Shown in pieces: positions 17,065-25,768 of a DNA stretch of 64,000 bases. A program made the translations under genes and the position numbers. The notes under the pieces are model-generated. The model made no database searches, was not told the origin of the DNA, and was given only the letters and a program-made list of their open reading frames with translations. The stretch lies in the NCBI RefSeq assembly GCF_008079445.1, contig NZ_VRYH01000002.1, positions 62,001-126,000 on the forward strand. The letters run 5' to 3'. The stretch is from Aidingimonas lacisalsi. GTDB taxonomy: Bacteria; Pseudomonadota; Gammaproteobacteria; Pseudomonadales; Halomonadaceae. The number at the start of each line of letters is the position of its first letter. Positions within the stretch are counted from its first letter, which is position 1.

Positions 17065-17079
17065 CCCGGGAGAACCGTC

Positions 17080-17898
17080 ATGAGTACCGTTCAAACGAAA
17101 CGTCCCTGGGTCGGTGTACTGGCCTGGTTGGTTGCATTGGTCATCTTTTTTCCAATCTTCTGGATGCTGATGACCGGGTTCAAGACCGAGGCCGACGCCG
17201 TTGCCACGCCCAGTCTGTTCTTTACGCCGACGCTGGAGAGCTATGTCGAGGTCCAGGGACGTGCTGACTATCCCAAGCATGCCTTGAACAGCATCGTGGT
17301 CTCGTTCGGCTCGACACTGTTCGCGTTGTTGCTTGCGATTCCTGCTGCCTACTCCATGGCGTTCCTGCCCACGAAACGGACCAAGGGCACGCTGTTGTGG
17401 ATGCTGTCGACCAAGATGCTGCCGCCGGTCGGCGTGCTCATGCCCATTTACCTGCTATCGCGAGATTTGGGGCTACTGGATACCCGTACCGGTCTGATCA
17501 TCATCTACACCATGATGAACCTGCCGATCGTGGTGTGGATGCTCTATACCTTCTTCAAGGATCTCCCTCGCGACATTCTCGAAGCAGGGCGAATGGATGG
17601 CGCCAGCACGTTTCAGGAAGTGACGCTGTTGCTGATGCCGCTGAGTCTGCCGGGTATCGCGTCGACAGGTCTGCTCTCCATTATTCTGAGCTGGAACGAA
17701 GCCTTCTGGAGTCTCAACCTCACCGCGTCCAATGCCGCTCCGCTCACTGCTTACATTGCGTCGTTCTCGAGTCCCGAAGGGTTGTTCTGGGCCAAGCTGT
17801 CGGCGGCCTCGACCATGGCCATTGCGCCGATTCTGATCTTTGGCTGGATGACTCAGAAACAGATGGTACGTGGCCTGACCTTCGGCGCCGTTAAATAA
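17080..17898 (+). CDS. smoG: Polyol ABC transporter permease, second subunit
   Basis: A 272-residue permease of the MalG/UgpE class with six helices and the coupling loop EAGRMDGASTFQEVTLLLMP. It starts 15 bases after smoF with a GGGAGA site, so both are expressed together. Membrane segments include LVALVIFFPIFWMLMTG near the N-terminus and TGLIIIYTMMNLPIVVWML in the middle. Partner of SmoF in the polyol importer. Confidence 0.92.
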   Translation: MSTVQTKRPWVGVLAWLVALVIFFPIFWMLMTGFKTEADAVATPSLFFTPTLESYVEVQGRADYPKHALNSIVVSFGSTLFALLLAIPAAYSMAFLPTKRTKGTLLWMLSTKMLPPVGVLMPIYLLSRDLGLLDTRTGLIIIYTMMNLPIVVWMLYTFFKDLPRDILEAGRMDGASTFQEVTLLLMPLSLPGIASTGLLSIILSWNEAFWSLNLTASNAAPLTAYIASFSSPEGLFWAKLSAASTMAIAPILIFGWMTQKQMVRGLTFGAVK

Positions 17899-17908
17899 GG
17901 ATTACGTC

Positions 17909-19060
17909 ATGGCAACACTAGAACTCAAGAACGTCGTCAAGACGTTCGACAAGACCCAAGTGATTCAGGGTGTCGATCTCGAAGTGAACGACCGGGAATT
18001 CGTCGTGTTCGTTGGCCCCTCCGGCTGTGGGAAATCGACCTTGCTACGGATGATTGCGGGTCTGGAAAGTGCCACATCCGGTGACATCCTCATCGGGGGA
18101 GAGCGCGTTAACGAGGTGGCGCCGGCAGATCGGGATTTGGCCATGGTCTTCCAGAGTTATGCGCTATATCCGCACATGACGGTGGCGGACAACATGGGGT
18201 TCAGCCTGCGTCTGGCCAAGGTGCCAAAGGAAGAGAGGCGCAGGAAAGTCGAAGAAGCTGCAGAAATCCTGCAACTCGGACCGCTGCTGGATCGCAAGCC
18301 CAAGGCACTGTCGGGAGGGCAACGTCAACGCGTGGCTATCGGCCGCGCCATCGTGCGCAACCCCGGTATCTTCCTGTTCGATGAACCGCTCTCGAATCTG
18401 GATGCCGCCTTGCGCGTCAAGATGCGGGTCGAGTTGGCGCGTCTGCACGACGAACTCGATGCCACGATGATCTATGTGACCCACGATCAGATAGAGGCCA
18501 TGACGATGGCGGACAAGATCGTGGTGCTCCAGGATGGCATCGTCGAGCAGATCGGCTCCCCCATGGAGCTTTATCATCATCCCCGCAACTACTTCGTGGC
18601 TGGCTTCATCGGTTCACCGAAGATGAATTTCCTGTCCGTCGAGGCCGTGGCCTGCAGTGCCTCGGGCGTTACGGTCCGGCTTCCCAATGGGACTGAATGT
18701 GACGTGGCCGTGGATGGTTCTGCTCACCAGGCGGGAGCGCCTTTGACACTCGGCATTCGGCCTGAACATCTGGTATTGGACGAGCAAGGGCTGCTAGCGG
18801 GGGAAGTGCAAGTCATAGAGCGCCTGGGGGGAATGACTTCTCTGCATATTCAGACGGCAGATGAACTGCTGACGCTGGTGGCGGATGGCGAAGTGACGCA
18901 TCGCGTGCATGATCAGGTCTGTTTCGGCTTCCCACCGACTCGGGCCCATCTCTTCGGTCAGGATGGGATGGCTCTGGCCAGCCTGCACCGCCATCCACTC
19001 ACGGAGGTCCAGCGACAGGAAAACAGTGCGTCCACCCATGGCCGGTCTCAGACCCCATGA
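17909..19060 (+). CDS. smoK: Polyol ABC transporter ATP-binding protein
   Basis: A 383-residue MalK/UgpC-class ATPase. It has Walker A GPSGCGKST, signature LSGGQRQRVAIGRA, Walker B FLFDEPLSNLDA and the H-loop YVTHDQIEAM, followed by the regulatory OB (TOBE) domain from about residue 235, which includes LGIRPEHLVL. An AAGGA site precedes the ATG at 17909. The protein carries about 15-20 more C-terminal residues than typical relatives (an Arg/Gln/Ser-rich tail). It is coupled to the HAD gene that follows. Confidence 0.93.
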   Translation: MATLELKNVVKTFDKTQVIQGVDLEVNDREFVVFVGPSGCGKSTLLRMIAGLESATSGDILIGGERVNEVAPADRDLAMVFQSYALYPHMTVADNMGFSLRLAKVPKEERRRKVEEAAEILQLGPLLDRKPKALSGGQRQRVAIGRAIVRNPGIFLFDEPLSNLDAALRVKMRVELARLHDELDATMIYVTHDQIEAMTMADKIVVLQDGIVEQIGSPMELYHHPRNYFVAGFIGSPKMNFLSVEAVACSASGVTVRLPNGTECDVAVDGSAHQAGAPLTLGIRPEHLVLDEQGLLAGEVQVIERLGGMTSLHIQTADELLTLVADGEVTHRVHDQVCFGFPPTRAHLFGQDGMALASLHRHPLTEVQRQENSASTHGRSQTP

Positions 19061-19074
19061 CTTCGGAGCCCGCC

Positions 19075-19770
19075 ATGGAAACTTTGATCTTCGATTGCGA
19101 CGGCGTTCTTGTCGATAGCGAATGCCTGGCGGAGGGCGTGCTCTTGGAGCGGCTCGGCCAATGGCTGCCGGACCTCCATCCGGAAGTGGAATTGCGCCAG
19201 GCTCTGGGCATGACGACGTCGGCAATCCTGGCGCATCTAGAGCAACGGAGTCGCCATCGCTTGCCGGCCGATGCCCTGGAACGTATCGATGCGGCTATCG
19301 AGGTACGCCTGGCGCGTGAACTTCGACCTGTAACCGGCGTTGCCGCCAGCGTTTCCAGGTTGCCCTTACCGATGGCGATAGTCTCCAACAGCAGCCGTCG
19401 GCGCGTACGCGCTTCGCTGGAAACGACCGGCCTCGTGGAATGGCTGGATGATGCGCCGCTCTTCACTGCCGAGCAGGTCGAACGACCCAAGCCGGACCCG
19501 GGGGTGTATCTGCTGGCGGCCAGCAGTCTGGGCAGCGAGCCGGCCGATTGCCTGGTGATCGAAGATAGCGTATCCGGTGTCACCGCAGCTTGTGCTGCCG
19601 GCATGACGGTCATCGGTTTTCTCGGTGCGAGTCATATCGAGCCGGGACATGATCAACGTCTGCTTGATGCCGGGGCCTGGCGGGTGATGACCCGCATGGA
19701 TGAACTGGATGTCCTGTTGGCGCATTGGCAGCAGCGCCCCTTATCCCGGGAAGTGGACCCCGGCGATTGA
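19075..19770 (+). CDS. HAD-superfamily sugar phosphatase/phosphomutase
   Basis: A 231-residue haloacid-dehalogenase hydrolase of the beta-phosphoglucomutase/YfbT type. Motif I is FDCDGVLVDSE, motif II is IVSNSSRRR, the Lys is in ERPKPDPGVY and motif IV is VIEDSVSGV. The ATG at 19075 has a GGAG site; an ATG at 19057 overlapping the smoK stop would add six residues. HAD genes of this sort occur in several polyol operons, where they probably dephosphorylate off-path polyol or ketose phosphates. The exact substrate cannot be read from the sequence. Confidence 0.88.
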   Translation: METLIFDCDGVLVDSECLAEGVLLERLGQWLPDLHPEVELRQALGMTTSAILAHLEQRSRHRLPADALERIDAAIEVRLARELRPVTGVAASVSRLPLPMAIVSNSSRRRVRASLETTGLVEWLDDAPLFTAEQVERPKPDPGVYLLAASSLGSEPADCLVIEDSVSGVTAACAAGMTVIGFLGASHIEPGHDQRLLDAGAWRVMTRMDELDVLLAHWQQRPLSREVDPGD

Positions 19771-19818
19771 TCGGTCCCGGTTCCCAATACCACAAGCCCA
19801 ACAAAAGAGGACGACAGA

Positions 19819-20601
19819 ATGACATTGCAAGACAAGGTGGCTGTTATCACCGGTGGTGCCAGAGGTATCGGGTTGGCAATCGCCCAACGCTATCTACATG
19901 AGGGGGCGCGTGTGGTCGTTGCCGATATCGATCCGTCATCCATCGACTCGGCAGTCGCACAACTCACTAGTGAAGCGAATGGCCGCGTGCTGGGTGTCAC
20001 GCTCGATGTCTGTGACCGGGAGTCCGTCGCTACCATGATCAGGACGGTCACGGATCAGTGCGGCGGTATCGATATCCTGGTCAACAATGCCGCCGTCTTC
20101 GATATGGCGCCGGTACTGGAGGTTACCGAGGAAAGCTACGACAAGCAGTTCAATGTCAACGTCAAAGGGTTGTTCTTCACCTTGCAGGCGGTGGCTCAAT
20201 CCATGGTAGACCGCGGCCAGGGCGGCAAGATCATCAACATGGCATCACAGGCGGGGCGACGCGGTGAGCCGCTGGTCAGCATGTATTGCGCGACCAAAGC
20301 GGCAGTCATCAGCCTGACGCAATCCTGCGGTCTGGCACTCATCAAGCACGGTATCAACGTCAATGGTATTTCGCCTGGCGTGGTCGACACACCGATGTGG
20401 GAAGACGTCGATGCGCTGTTCGCACGTTACGAGGGACGTCCCCTCGGCGAGAAGAAACGTCTGGTGGGTGAAGCCGTCCCTTACGGTCGTATGGGATTGC
20501 CGGACGATCACACCGGTGCAGCGGTATTCCTGGCATCCAGTGACAGCGACTATGTCGTCGCGCAAACGCTGAATGTCGATGGCGGCAACTGGATGAATTG
20601 A
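19819..20601 (+). CDS. smoS: Sorbitol dehydrogenase, short-chain dehydrogenase type (SmoS-like)
   Basis: A 260-residue SDR. The NAD-binding motif is TGGARGIG (residues 12-19), followed by VADID and NNAA, and the catalytic Tyr-x-x-x-Lys is in YCATKAA. It closely follows the sorbitol dehydrogenase SmoS of Rhodobacter, which oxidises sorbitol to D-fructose and galactitol to D-tagatose. An AGAGGA ribosome site precedes the ATG at 19819. It lies between the importer genes and the PfkB kinase, so its ketose product would be phosphorylated next. A xylitol or arabitol substrate cannot be excluded. Confidence 0.86.
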   Translation: MTLQDKVAVITGGARGIGLAIAQRYLHEGARVVVADIDPSSIDSAVAQLTSEANGRVLGVTLDVCDRESVATMIRTVTDQCGGIDILVNNAAVFDMAPVLEVTEESYDKQFNVNVKGLFFTLQAVAQSMVDRGQGGKIINMASQAGRRGEPLVSMYCATKAAVISLTQSCGLALIKHGINVNGISPGVVDTPMWEDVDALFARYEGRPLGEKKRLVGEAVPYGRMGLPDDHTGAAVFLASSDSDYVVAQTLNVDGGNWMN

Positions 20602-20603
20602 TC

Positions 20604-21557
20604 ATGTTCGATATTGCAACGAGTGGCGAGTTGCTCGCTGAATTCATTGCTGTGAAGCGCAACCAACGTTTCGACGAGACCGGCGATTTTCGTGGTCCTT
20701 TCCCGAGTGGTGCGCCGGCGATTTTTGCGTCGCAAGCGGCACGCATGGGAGCGAATGTGGCCTATGCCGGTTGCGTCGGCCATGACGGGTTCGGTGACAT
20801 GATCCTCGATCGGCTACGCGGCGACGGTATCGATGTCGAGGCCGTGCAGCGTGATGCGCAGCGTCCGACGGGCACGGCCTTCGTGACCTATCATGATGAT
20901 GGCAGTCGCCATTTCATTTACAACATTGCGCATAGTGCCGTGGGCCAGCAGGCCTTGTCGCCGGAGCGGCTGAAGCATCTGGCCGCTAGCCGCTTCTTCC
21001 ATGTCATGGGGTCGTCCCTCTCCTCGCCGGAAGCCATCGATATCGTCCGACGCCTGGTGGGTGCCGTGAAGGCCAATGGCGGGCGGATCAGTTTCGATCC
21101 CAATATCCGTCCGGAGCTCGTCGCCAGCGAACCTGTAAAAGCGGCGATTCTGAATATGCTCTCTGAATGCGACATTTTCCTGCCCAGCGATGCGGATATC
21201 GATTGGCTGCGTGAGCAGGGCGAAACCCTGGAGATGACGGTCCAGCGCCTGATGGCTGCCCATCCCATGTCGCTGGTCGTGCTCAAGCAGGCGGCACAGG
21301 GGTGTCGCGCTTTCAGTGACAACCAGACATTGACGGTAGCGGGGTTGACCGTCGAAGAGGTCGACCCGACCGGTGCCGGGGACTGTTTCGGCGGGGCGCT
21401 CGTCGCTTCGCTGGCGCAGGGCAAGTCGCTGGAACGGTCACTCGAATTGGCCAATGCCGCTGGTGCCCATGCCGTGACGTGCGTCGGACCGATGGAAGGC
21501 TGCAGCGACTTGTCGCAGCTTGAACCTCGGTTGGCTTCTGCAGGAGGCGGCCAATGA
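20604..21557 (+). CDS. PfkB-family ketose kinase (fructokinase or tagatose kinase)
   Basis: A 317-residue ribokinase/PfkB carbohydrate kinase. The N-terminal GExxAEF-like strand, the FPSGAPAIFASQAARMG segment and the C-terminal ATP motif DPTGAGDCFGGALVAS with the catalytic Asp are all present. ATG at 20604 is chosen; the frame opens two codons earlier with TTG. It overlaps the downstream GatZ-like gene by four bases. Such kinases beside a GatZ/KbaZ homolog phosphorylate D-tagatose at C6 in Agrobacterium; fructose (as in MtlZ of Pseudomonas) is the other likely substrate. Tight coupling favours the tagatose role, but this is inference. Confidence 0.85.
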   Translation: MFDIATSGELLAEFIAVKRNQRFDETGDFRGPFPSGAPAIFASQAARMGANVAYAGCVGHDGFGDMILDRLRGDGIDVEAVQRDAQRPTGTAFVTYHDDGSRHFIYNIAHSAVGQQALSPERLKHLAASRFFHVMGSSLSSPEAIDIVRRLVGAVKANGGRISFDPNIRPELVASEPVKAAILNMLSECDIFLPSDADIDWLREQGETLEMTVQRLMAAHPMSLVVLKQAAQGCRAFSDNQTLTVAGLTVEEVDPTGAGDCFGGALVASLAQGKSLERSLELANAAGAHAVTCVGPMEGCSDLSQLEPRLASAGGGQ

Positions 21558-22861
21558 GCGATTCCATTCTCGATACCATTGTCGACGCCAATCGGCAGGG
21601 CGCACTACGCGGTATTTACTCGGTGTGTTCGGCGCACCCGCTGGTGCTGGAAGCGGCCTTCGATCGGGCCGTGAGTGATGACTCGCCACTGCTGGTCGAG
21701 GCGACCTGTAACCAGGTGAACCAGGACGGGGGGTACACCGGCCAGACGCCGGAAGACTTTCGTCAGGCGGTCCTGACGATAGCCCATCAGCGCAGGTTCG
21801 AGATAGCCCGGCTCGTCTTGGGAGGAGATCACCTGGGACCCTCTCCCTGGCAGCATCTGCCCGCCGAGCAGGCGATGGCCAACGCGGAAGCCATGGTGGC
21901 CGCCTATGCGCAAGCCGGCTTCGAGAAACTCCACCTGGATGCCAGCATGGCCTGTGCTGATGACCCGGTGGCGCTGGATGACCGCGTCGTTGCCGAGCGA
22001 GCCGCCCGGCTCTGTCAGGCGGCGGAAACGGCGGCCGGTGATCGGCGGTCACGATTGCGTTACGTGATCGGTACGGAAGTGCCGACGCCGGGAGGGGCCC
22101 AGGAGCATCTCGACACAGTGGAAGTGACATCGACCGCGGATCTGCGCACCACGCTGGAGACGCACCATCGGATCTTCACCGCTAGCGGCCTCTCGGCGGC
22201 CTGGTCGCGGGTTCGTGCCGTGGTGGTGCAGCCGGGCGTGGAGTTCGGACACACCGAGGTGGTCGATTTCGTACCGGAGGCAGCGGCCGAACTGAGTGAC
22301 GCCATCACGGGCTGGCCGAACCTGGTATTCGAGGCCCATTCGACCGATTATCAGACCCCAGCCGCCTATCGTGCGCTGGTCGCAGGCCACTTCGCTATCC
22401 TCAAGGTCGGCCCGGCCTTGACCTTCGCCATGCGCGAGGCGTTGTACGCACTCGATGCCATTGCCCGAGAAGCACCCGGCATCGAGACGGTCGATCTGCG
22501 TACGACGCTGGAGCGGACCATGACCGCCGATCCGCGATATTGGCAGGCTTATTATCATGGCAGTTACGCCGAGCAGCAGTTTGCCCGTCATTTCAGCCTG
22601 AGTGATCGAATCCGTTACTACTGGACCCGCTCCGAGATAGCCGAGGAACTGGAACGGCTGTTCCAGGGGCTGGAAACGCGACCGATTCCCCCGACGCTGA
22701 TCAGTCAGTATCTGCCCAATCAGTATGCGGCCATCCGCGCCGGCGAACTGGCAGACGCTCCCCGGTCGCTGGTACGCCATCGTATCGGCGAAACGCTGGC
22801 CGCCTACGCCCAGGCCTGTTTCCCCCAGTCAGTCCCGGATACCAGGAGAGTCGAGTCATGA
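21554..22861 (+). CDS. GatZ/KbaZ-family protein, probable D-tagatose-6-phosphate 4-epimerase
   Basis: A 435-residue member of the tagatose-6-phosphate kinase/aldolase-subunit family (PF08013), usual length. Family landmarks include GIYSVCSAHPLVLEAA, VEATCNQVNQDGGYTG, VLGGDHLGPSPW and HLDASMACADD. GatZ and KbaZ were first known as non-catalytic partners of tagatose-bisphosphate aldolase, but no aldolase (GatY/KbaY) gene is present. A family member in Agrobacterium epimerises D-tagatose-6-phosphate to D-fructose-6-phosphate and is linked to a PfkB kinase, as here. It overlaps genes on both sides by four bases. The epimerase role is therefore the best supported call. Confidence 0.85.
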   Translation: MSDSILDTIVDANRQGALRGIYSVCSAHPLVLEAAFDRAVSDDSPLLVEATCNQVNQDGGYTGQTPEDFRQAVLTIAHQRRFEIARLVLGGDHLGPSPWQHLPAEQAMANAEAMVAAYAQAGFEKLHLDASMACADDPVALDDRVVAERAARLCQAAETAAGDRRSRLRYVIGTEVPTPGGAQEHLDTVEVTSTADLRTTLETHHRIFTASGLSAAWSRVRAVVVQPGVEFGHTEVVDFVPEAAAELSDAITGWPNLVFEAHSTDYQTPAAYRALVAGHFAILKVGPALTFAMREALYALDAIAREAPGIETVDLRTTLERTMTADPRYWQAYYHGSYAEQQFARHFSLSDRIRYYWTRSEIAEELERLFQGLETRPIPPTLISQYLPNQYAAIRAGELADAPRSLVRHRIGETLAAYAQACFPQSVPDTRRVES

Positions 22862-23607
22862 GCAATATCCGTTTCGATTTCAGCCATCGGGTAGTGTTGA
22901 TCACCGGGGCGGCGAACGGTATCGGCAAAGCGATGGCAACGCGCTTTGCCGAGTGCGGCGCCTCCCTGGTGCTGGTCGACCGCAGTGATGCCGTCGTCGA
23001 GCTGGCGAGGTCGCTGGGTCAAGCACACATGGGGGCTGTGGTGGATGTCACCGATGAGGCCGCCTGTGAGTCGTTGTTCGAGGAGATCGACCAGCGCTTC
23101 GGACGCCTCGACATCCTGGTCAATAATGCCGGGATCGGGCCACTGGAAGCCGCCGAGTCGATGTCCAGCGATCTCTGGGATGCGACTCAGGCGGTCAATC
23201 TTCGCGGGGTGTTTCTCTATAGTCGCGCAGCCGGCCGGCGCATGCTGGATCAAGGCAGCGGCCGGATCATCAATCTTGCCTCCCAGGCGGCCAGTGTCGG
23301 TCTCGAGGGACATCTGGCTTACTGCACCAGCAAGTCCGGTGTGCTGGGCCTGACGCGAACCCTGGCCCTGGAGTGGGGGCCGCGAGGTATTACCGTCAAT
23401 GCCGTGTCACCGACCGTCGTCGACACCGAACTGGGACGCTATGGCTGGGCAGGCGAGAAGGGCGAGCGCATGCGCGGCCTGATTCCCACCCGCCGCTTCG
23501 CCGATCCCGATGAGATCGTGGCCGCCATTCAGTACCTGGCCGCCGATGAGGCGGCCATGATCAATGGCGCCGATCTTCGCATCGACGGCGGTTATACCGC
23601 CTGGTGA
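22858..23607 (+). CDS. Second short-chain polyol dehydrogenase (galactitol dehydrogenase-like)
   Basis: A 249-residue SDR with TGAANGIG (residues 16-23), VDRSD, NNAG and the catalytic YCTSKSG. It resembles GatDH-type and related SDR polyol dehydrogenases. It overlaps the GatZ-like gene by four bases, so the kinase, epimerase and this dehydrogenase form one coupled block. This suggests it produces the ketose used by that pair, for example tagatose from galactitol or another polyol. Two SDRs plus MtlD would broaden the range of polyols used. Substrate preference cannot be fixed by sequence alone. Confidence 0.86.
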   Translation: MSNIRFDFSHRVVLITGAANGIGKAMATRFAECGASLVLVDRSDAVVELARSLGQAHMGAVVDVTDEAACESLFEEIDQRFGRLDILVNNAGIGPLEAAESMSSDLWDATQAVNLRGVFLYSRAAGRRMLDQGSGRIINLASQAASVGLEGHLAYCTSKSGVLGLTRTLALEWGPRGITVNAVSPTVVDTELGRYGWAGEKGERMRGLIPTRRFADPDEIVAAIQYLAADEAAMINGADLRIDGGYTAW

Positions 23608-23635
23608 CGACAACTTATCACGGGGAGGTACCACT

Positions 23636-24259
23636 GTGACGCCGGATATTTCCACCATGGCGACCCGCCTGCGGCAAGCGGCCGGTGAACGACAACGATT
23701 CATCGTCGCACTGGCCGGTCCGCCGGGGGCTGGCAAGTCCTTCCTGTCGACAGCGCTATGCCAGGCCCTCAATGAGCAGGAGATGGGCATCGCCGAGATC
23801 GTGCCGATGGATGGCTATCACTTCGACAATGCCGTCATCGAGCCGCAGGGGTTGCTGCCGGTCAAGGGCGCGCCGGAAACCTTCGATGTCGATGGCCTGC
23901 TGCGCGACCTGGCACGCCTCCGGGCCGCCGACCGCAATGTGGCGGTGCCGATCTTCGACCGTCCGCTCGACCTGGCGCGTGCCGGTGGCCGTATCATCCA
24001 GACCAGTCATCGTATCGTGCTGGTCGAGGGGAATTACCTGTTGCTCGACAAGCCCCCCTGGACAGGCCTGGCCCCCCTTTTCGACATGACGATCTTCATC
24101 GACGTGCCGGAAGACGTCATCGAAGAGCGACTGATCCAGCGCTGGCTGGACATGGGGCAGGACAGAGAGGGCGCGGAAGAGCGCGCCCGCTTCAAGGACA
24201 TGATCAACATGCAACTGGTCAACGCCCATTCGGTGGCACCGGACATGATCTGGCGTTGA
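23636..24259 (+). CDS. FrcK-like sugar/nucleoside kinase (P-loop)
   Basis: A 207-residue P-loop kinase of the uridine kinase/phosphoribulokinase family. Walker A is AGPPGAGKSF, followed by EIVPMDGYHFDNA, a conserved Asp-Gly-Tyr-His motif, and VEGNYLLLDKPPW. The family includes the kinase FrcK encoded with rhizobial fructose ABC transporters. The GTG start at 23636 is preferred for its GGGAGG site; longer upstream frame sequence overlaps the preceding SDR. It probably phosphorylates fructose or another ketose formed by the dehydrogenases, giving the locus a second ketose kinase besides PfkB. Confidence 0.82.
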   Translation: MTPDISTMATRLRQAAGERQRFIVALAGPPGAGKSFLSTALCQALNEQEMGIAEIVPMDGYHFDNAVIEPQGLLPVKGAPETFDVDGLLRDLARLRAADRNVAVPIFDRPLDLARAGGRIIQTSHRIVLVEGNYLLLDKPPWTGLAPLFDMTIFIDVPEDVIEERLIQRWLDMGQDREGAEERARFKDMINMQLVNAHSVAPDMIWR

Positions 24260-24278
24260 TGGCCAACAGGAGTCGAAC

Positions 24279-25754
24279 ATGCTCGCACTGAACAACAACA
24301 ACGTGTCGCGTCTCGATGCGGCGGTCGCCGCGCCAACCTATGACCGTGGTGCAGTGACGCCCGGCATCGTGCATATCGGGGTGGGCGGGTTTCACCGCGC
24401 TCACCAGGCCATGTATCTCGATAGCCTGATGAATCGTGGGCAGGCGCTGGACTGGGGGATCGTCGGCGTCGGTGTGATGCCCGGTGACAAGCGCATGCAA
24501 GAGGTGCTGTCGAGTCAGGACCACCTCTATACATTGGTGGTCAAGCATCCCGACGGTCACTACGCCCCCCGGGTGATCGGTTCGATGATCGATTACCTGT
24601 TCGCGCCTGATGATCCCGACGCCGTGATCGAAACCATGGCCGATCCCGCGATCCGTATCGTCTCCCTCACGGTGACCGAAGGCGGTTACAACTTTCACCA
24701 TGTCACCGGCGAGTTCGATGTCGACAACCCGGATGTGCAGCATGACCTGGCCAATCCGAGCTCTCCCCGAACCAGTTTCGGGTTGGTGGTGGAGGCGCTC
24801 AAACGCCGTCGTGAGCGCGGTATCGCCCCGTTCACGGTGATGTCATGCGATAACATCCAGGGTAACGGCCATGTCGCCGGTCGGATGTTCACGGCTTTCG
24901 CCCGTCATCGTGACCCCGAGCTCGGAACCTGGGTGGCCGCTGAAGTCCCCTTTCCCAATTCGATGGTCGATCGAATCACGCCGGTGACGTCCGCCCGGGA
25001 CATCGAGGAGGTCGCCACCCGGTTTTCGCTGCAGGATGCCTGGCCGGTCGTCTGCGAGCCGTTCACCCAGTGGGTGCTCGAGGACCGTTTCATCATGGGG
25101 CGCCCGGCTTTCGAGGAGGTCGGCGTGCAGGTGGTAAGCGATGTCGAACCCTACGAATTGATGAAGCTTCGACTGCTCAATGCCAGTCATCAGGCGTTAT
25201 GCTATTTCGGCTATCTCGCCGGCTACCGCTACGCCCATGAAGTCTGTCAGGATGCCTTGTTCGTCGACTTCCTGCTCGACTACATGCGTCACGAGGGGGC
25301 TCCGACACTGGAACCGGTTCCGGGTGTGGATCTGGAAACCTATCGTCAGACCCTGATCGAGCGATTTGCCAATCCGGAAATCAAGGACACGCTGGCCCGC
25401 TTGTGTGCCGAGAGTTCCGATCGTATCCCCAAGTGGTTGGTGCCGGTGATTCGTGAACAACTGGACAGCGGTGGCGAAATGCATCGGGCAGCGGCGGTGG
25501 TTGCCAGCTGGGCACGCTATGCTGAAGGGAAGGACGAACAGGGCGAGCCGATCGAGGTGGTCGACCGCCTCAAGGAGTCATTGATGGCACTGGCTGCCGA
25601 CAATCGTAGCCGACCGACTGCGTTCATCGAGAACCGGGAACTGTTCGGCGATCTGGCCGATCAACCGAGGTTTCGCGACGCGTATCTCGCCGCACTGGAC
25701 AGCCTTTACCAGCAGGGTGCCCGGGCGACCGTGGCATCGCTGGTCAATCCGTGA
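24279..25754 (+). CDS. mtlD: Mannitol 2-dehydrogenase
   Basis: A 491-residue long-chain polyol dehydrogenase that oxidises D-mannitol to D-fructose (and often D-arabitol to D-xylulose) with NAD. The N-terminal HIGVGGFHRAHQAMYLD motif and the catalytic Lys/Asn/His set in MKLRLLNASHQALCYFG are diagnostic, and the length matches Pseudomonas fluorescens MtlD (about 490). An AGGAG site precedes the ATG at 24279. It is followed 14 bases on by xylulokinase, the usual partner when arabitol is also used. Confidence 0.95.
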   Translation: MLALNNNNVSRLDAAVAAPTYDRGAVTPGIVHIGVGGFHRAHQAMYLDSLMNRGQALDWGIVGVGVMPGDKRMQEVLSSQDHLYTLVVKHPDGHYAPRVIGSMIDYLFAPDDPDAVIETMADPAIRIVSLTVTEGGYNFHHVTGEFDVDNPDVQHDLANPSSPRTSFGLVVEALKRRRERGIAPFTVMSCDNIQGNGHVAGRMFTAFARHRDPELGTWVAAEVPFPNSMVDRITPVTSARDIEEVATRFSLQDAWPVVCEPFTQWVLEDRFIMGRPAFEEVGVQVVSDVEPYELMKLRLLNASHQALCYFGYLAGYRYAHEVCQDALFVDFLLDYMRHEGAPTLEPVPGVDLETYRQTLIERFANPEIKDTLARLCAESSDRIPKWLVPVIREQLDSGGEMHRAAAVVASWARYAEGKDEQGEPIEVVDRLKESLMALAADNRSRPTAFIENRELFGDLADQPRFRDAYLAALDSLYQQGARATVASLVNP

Positions 25755-25768
25755 AGGAGCCGAGGCGA

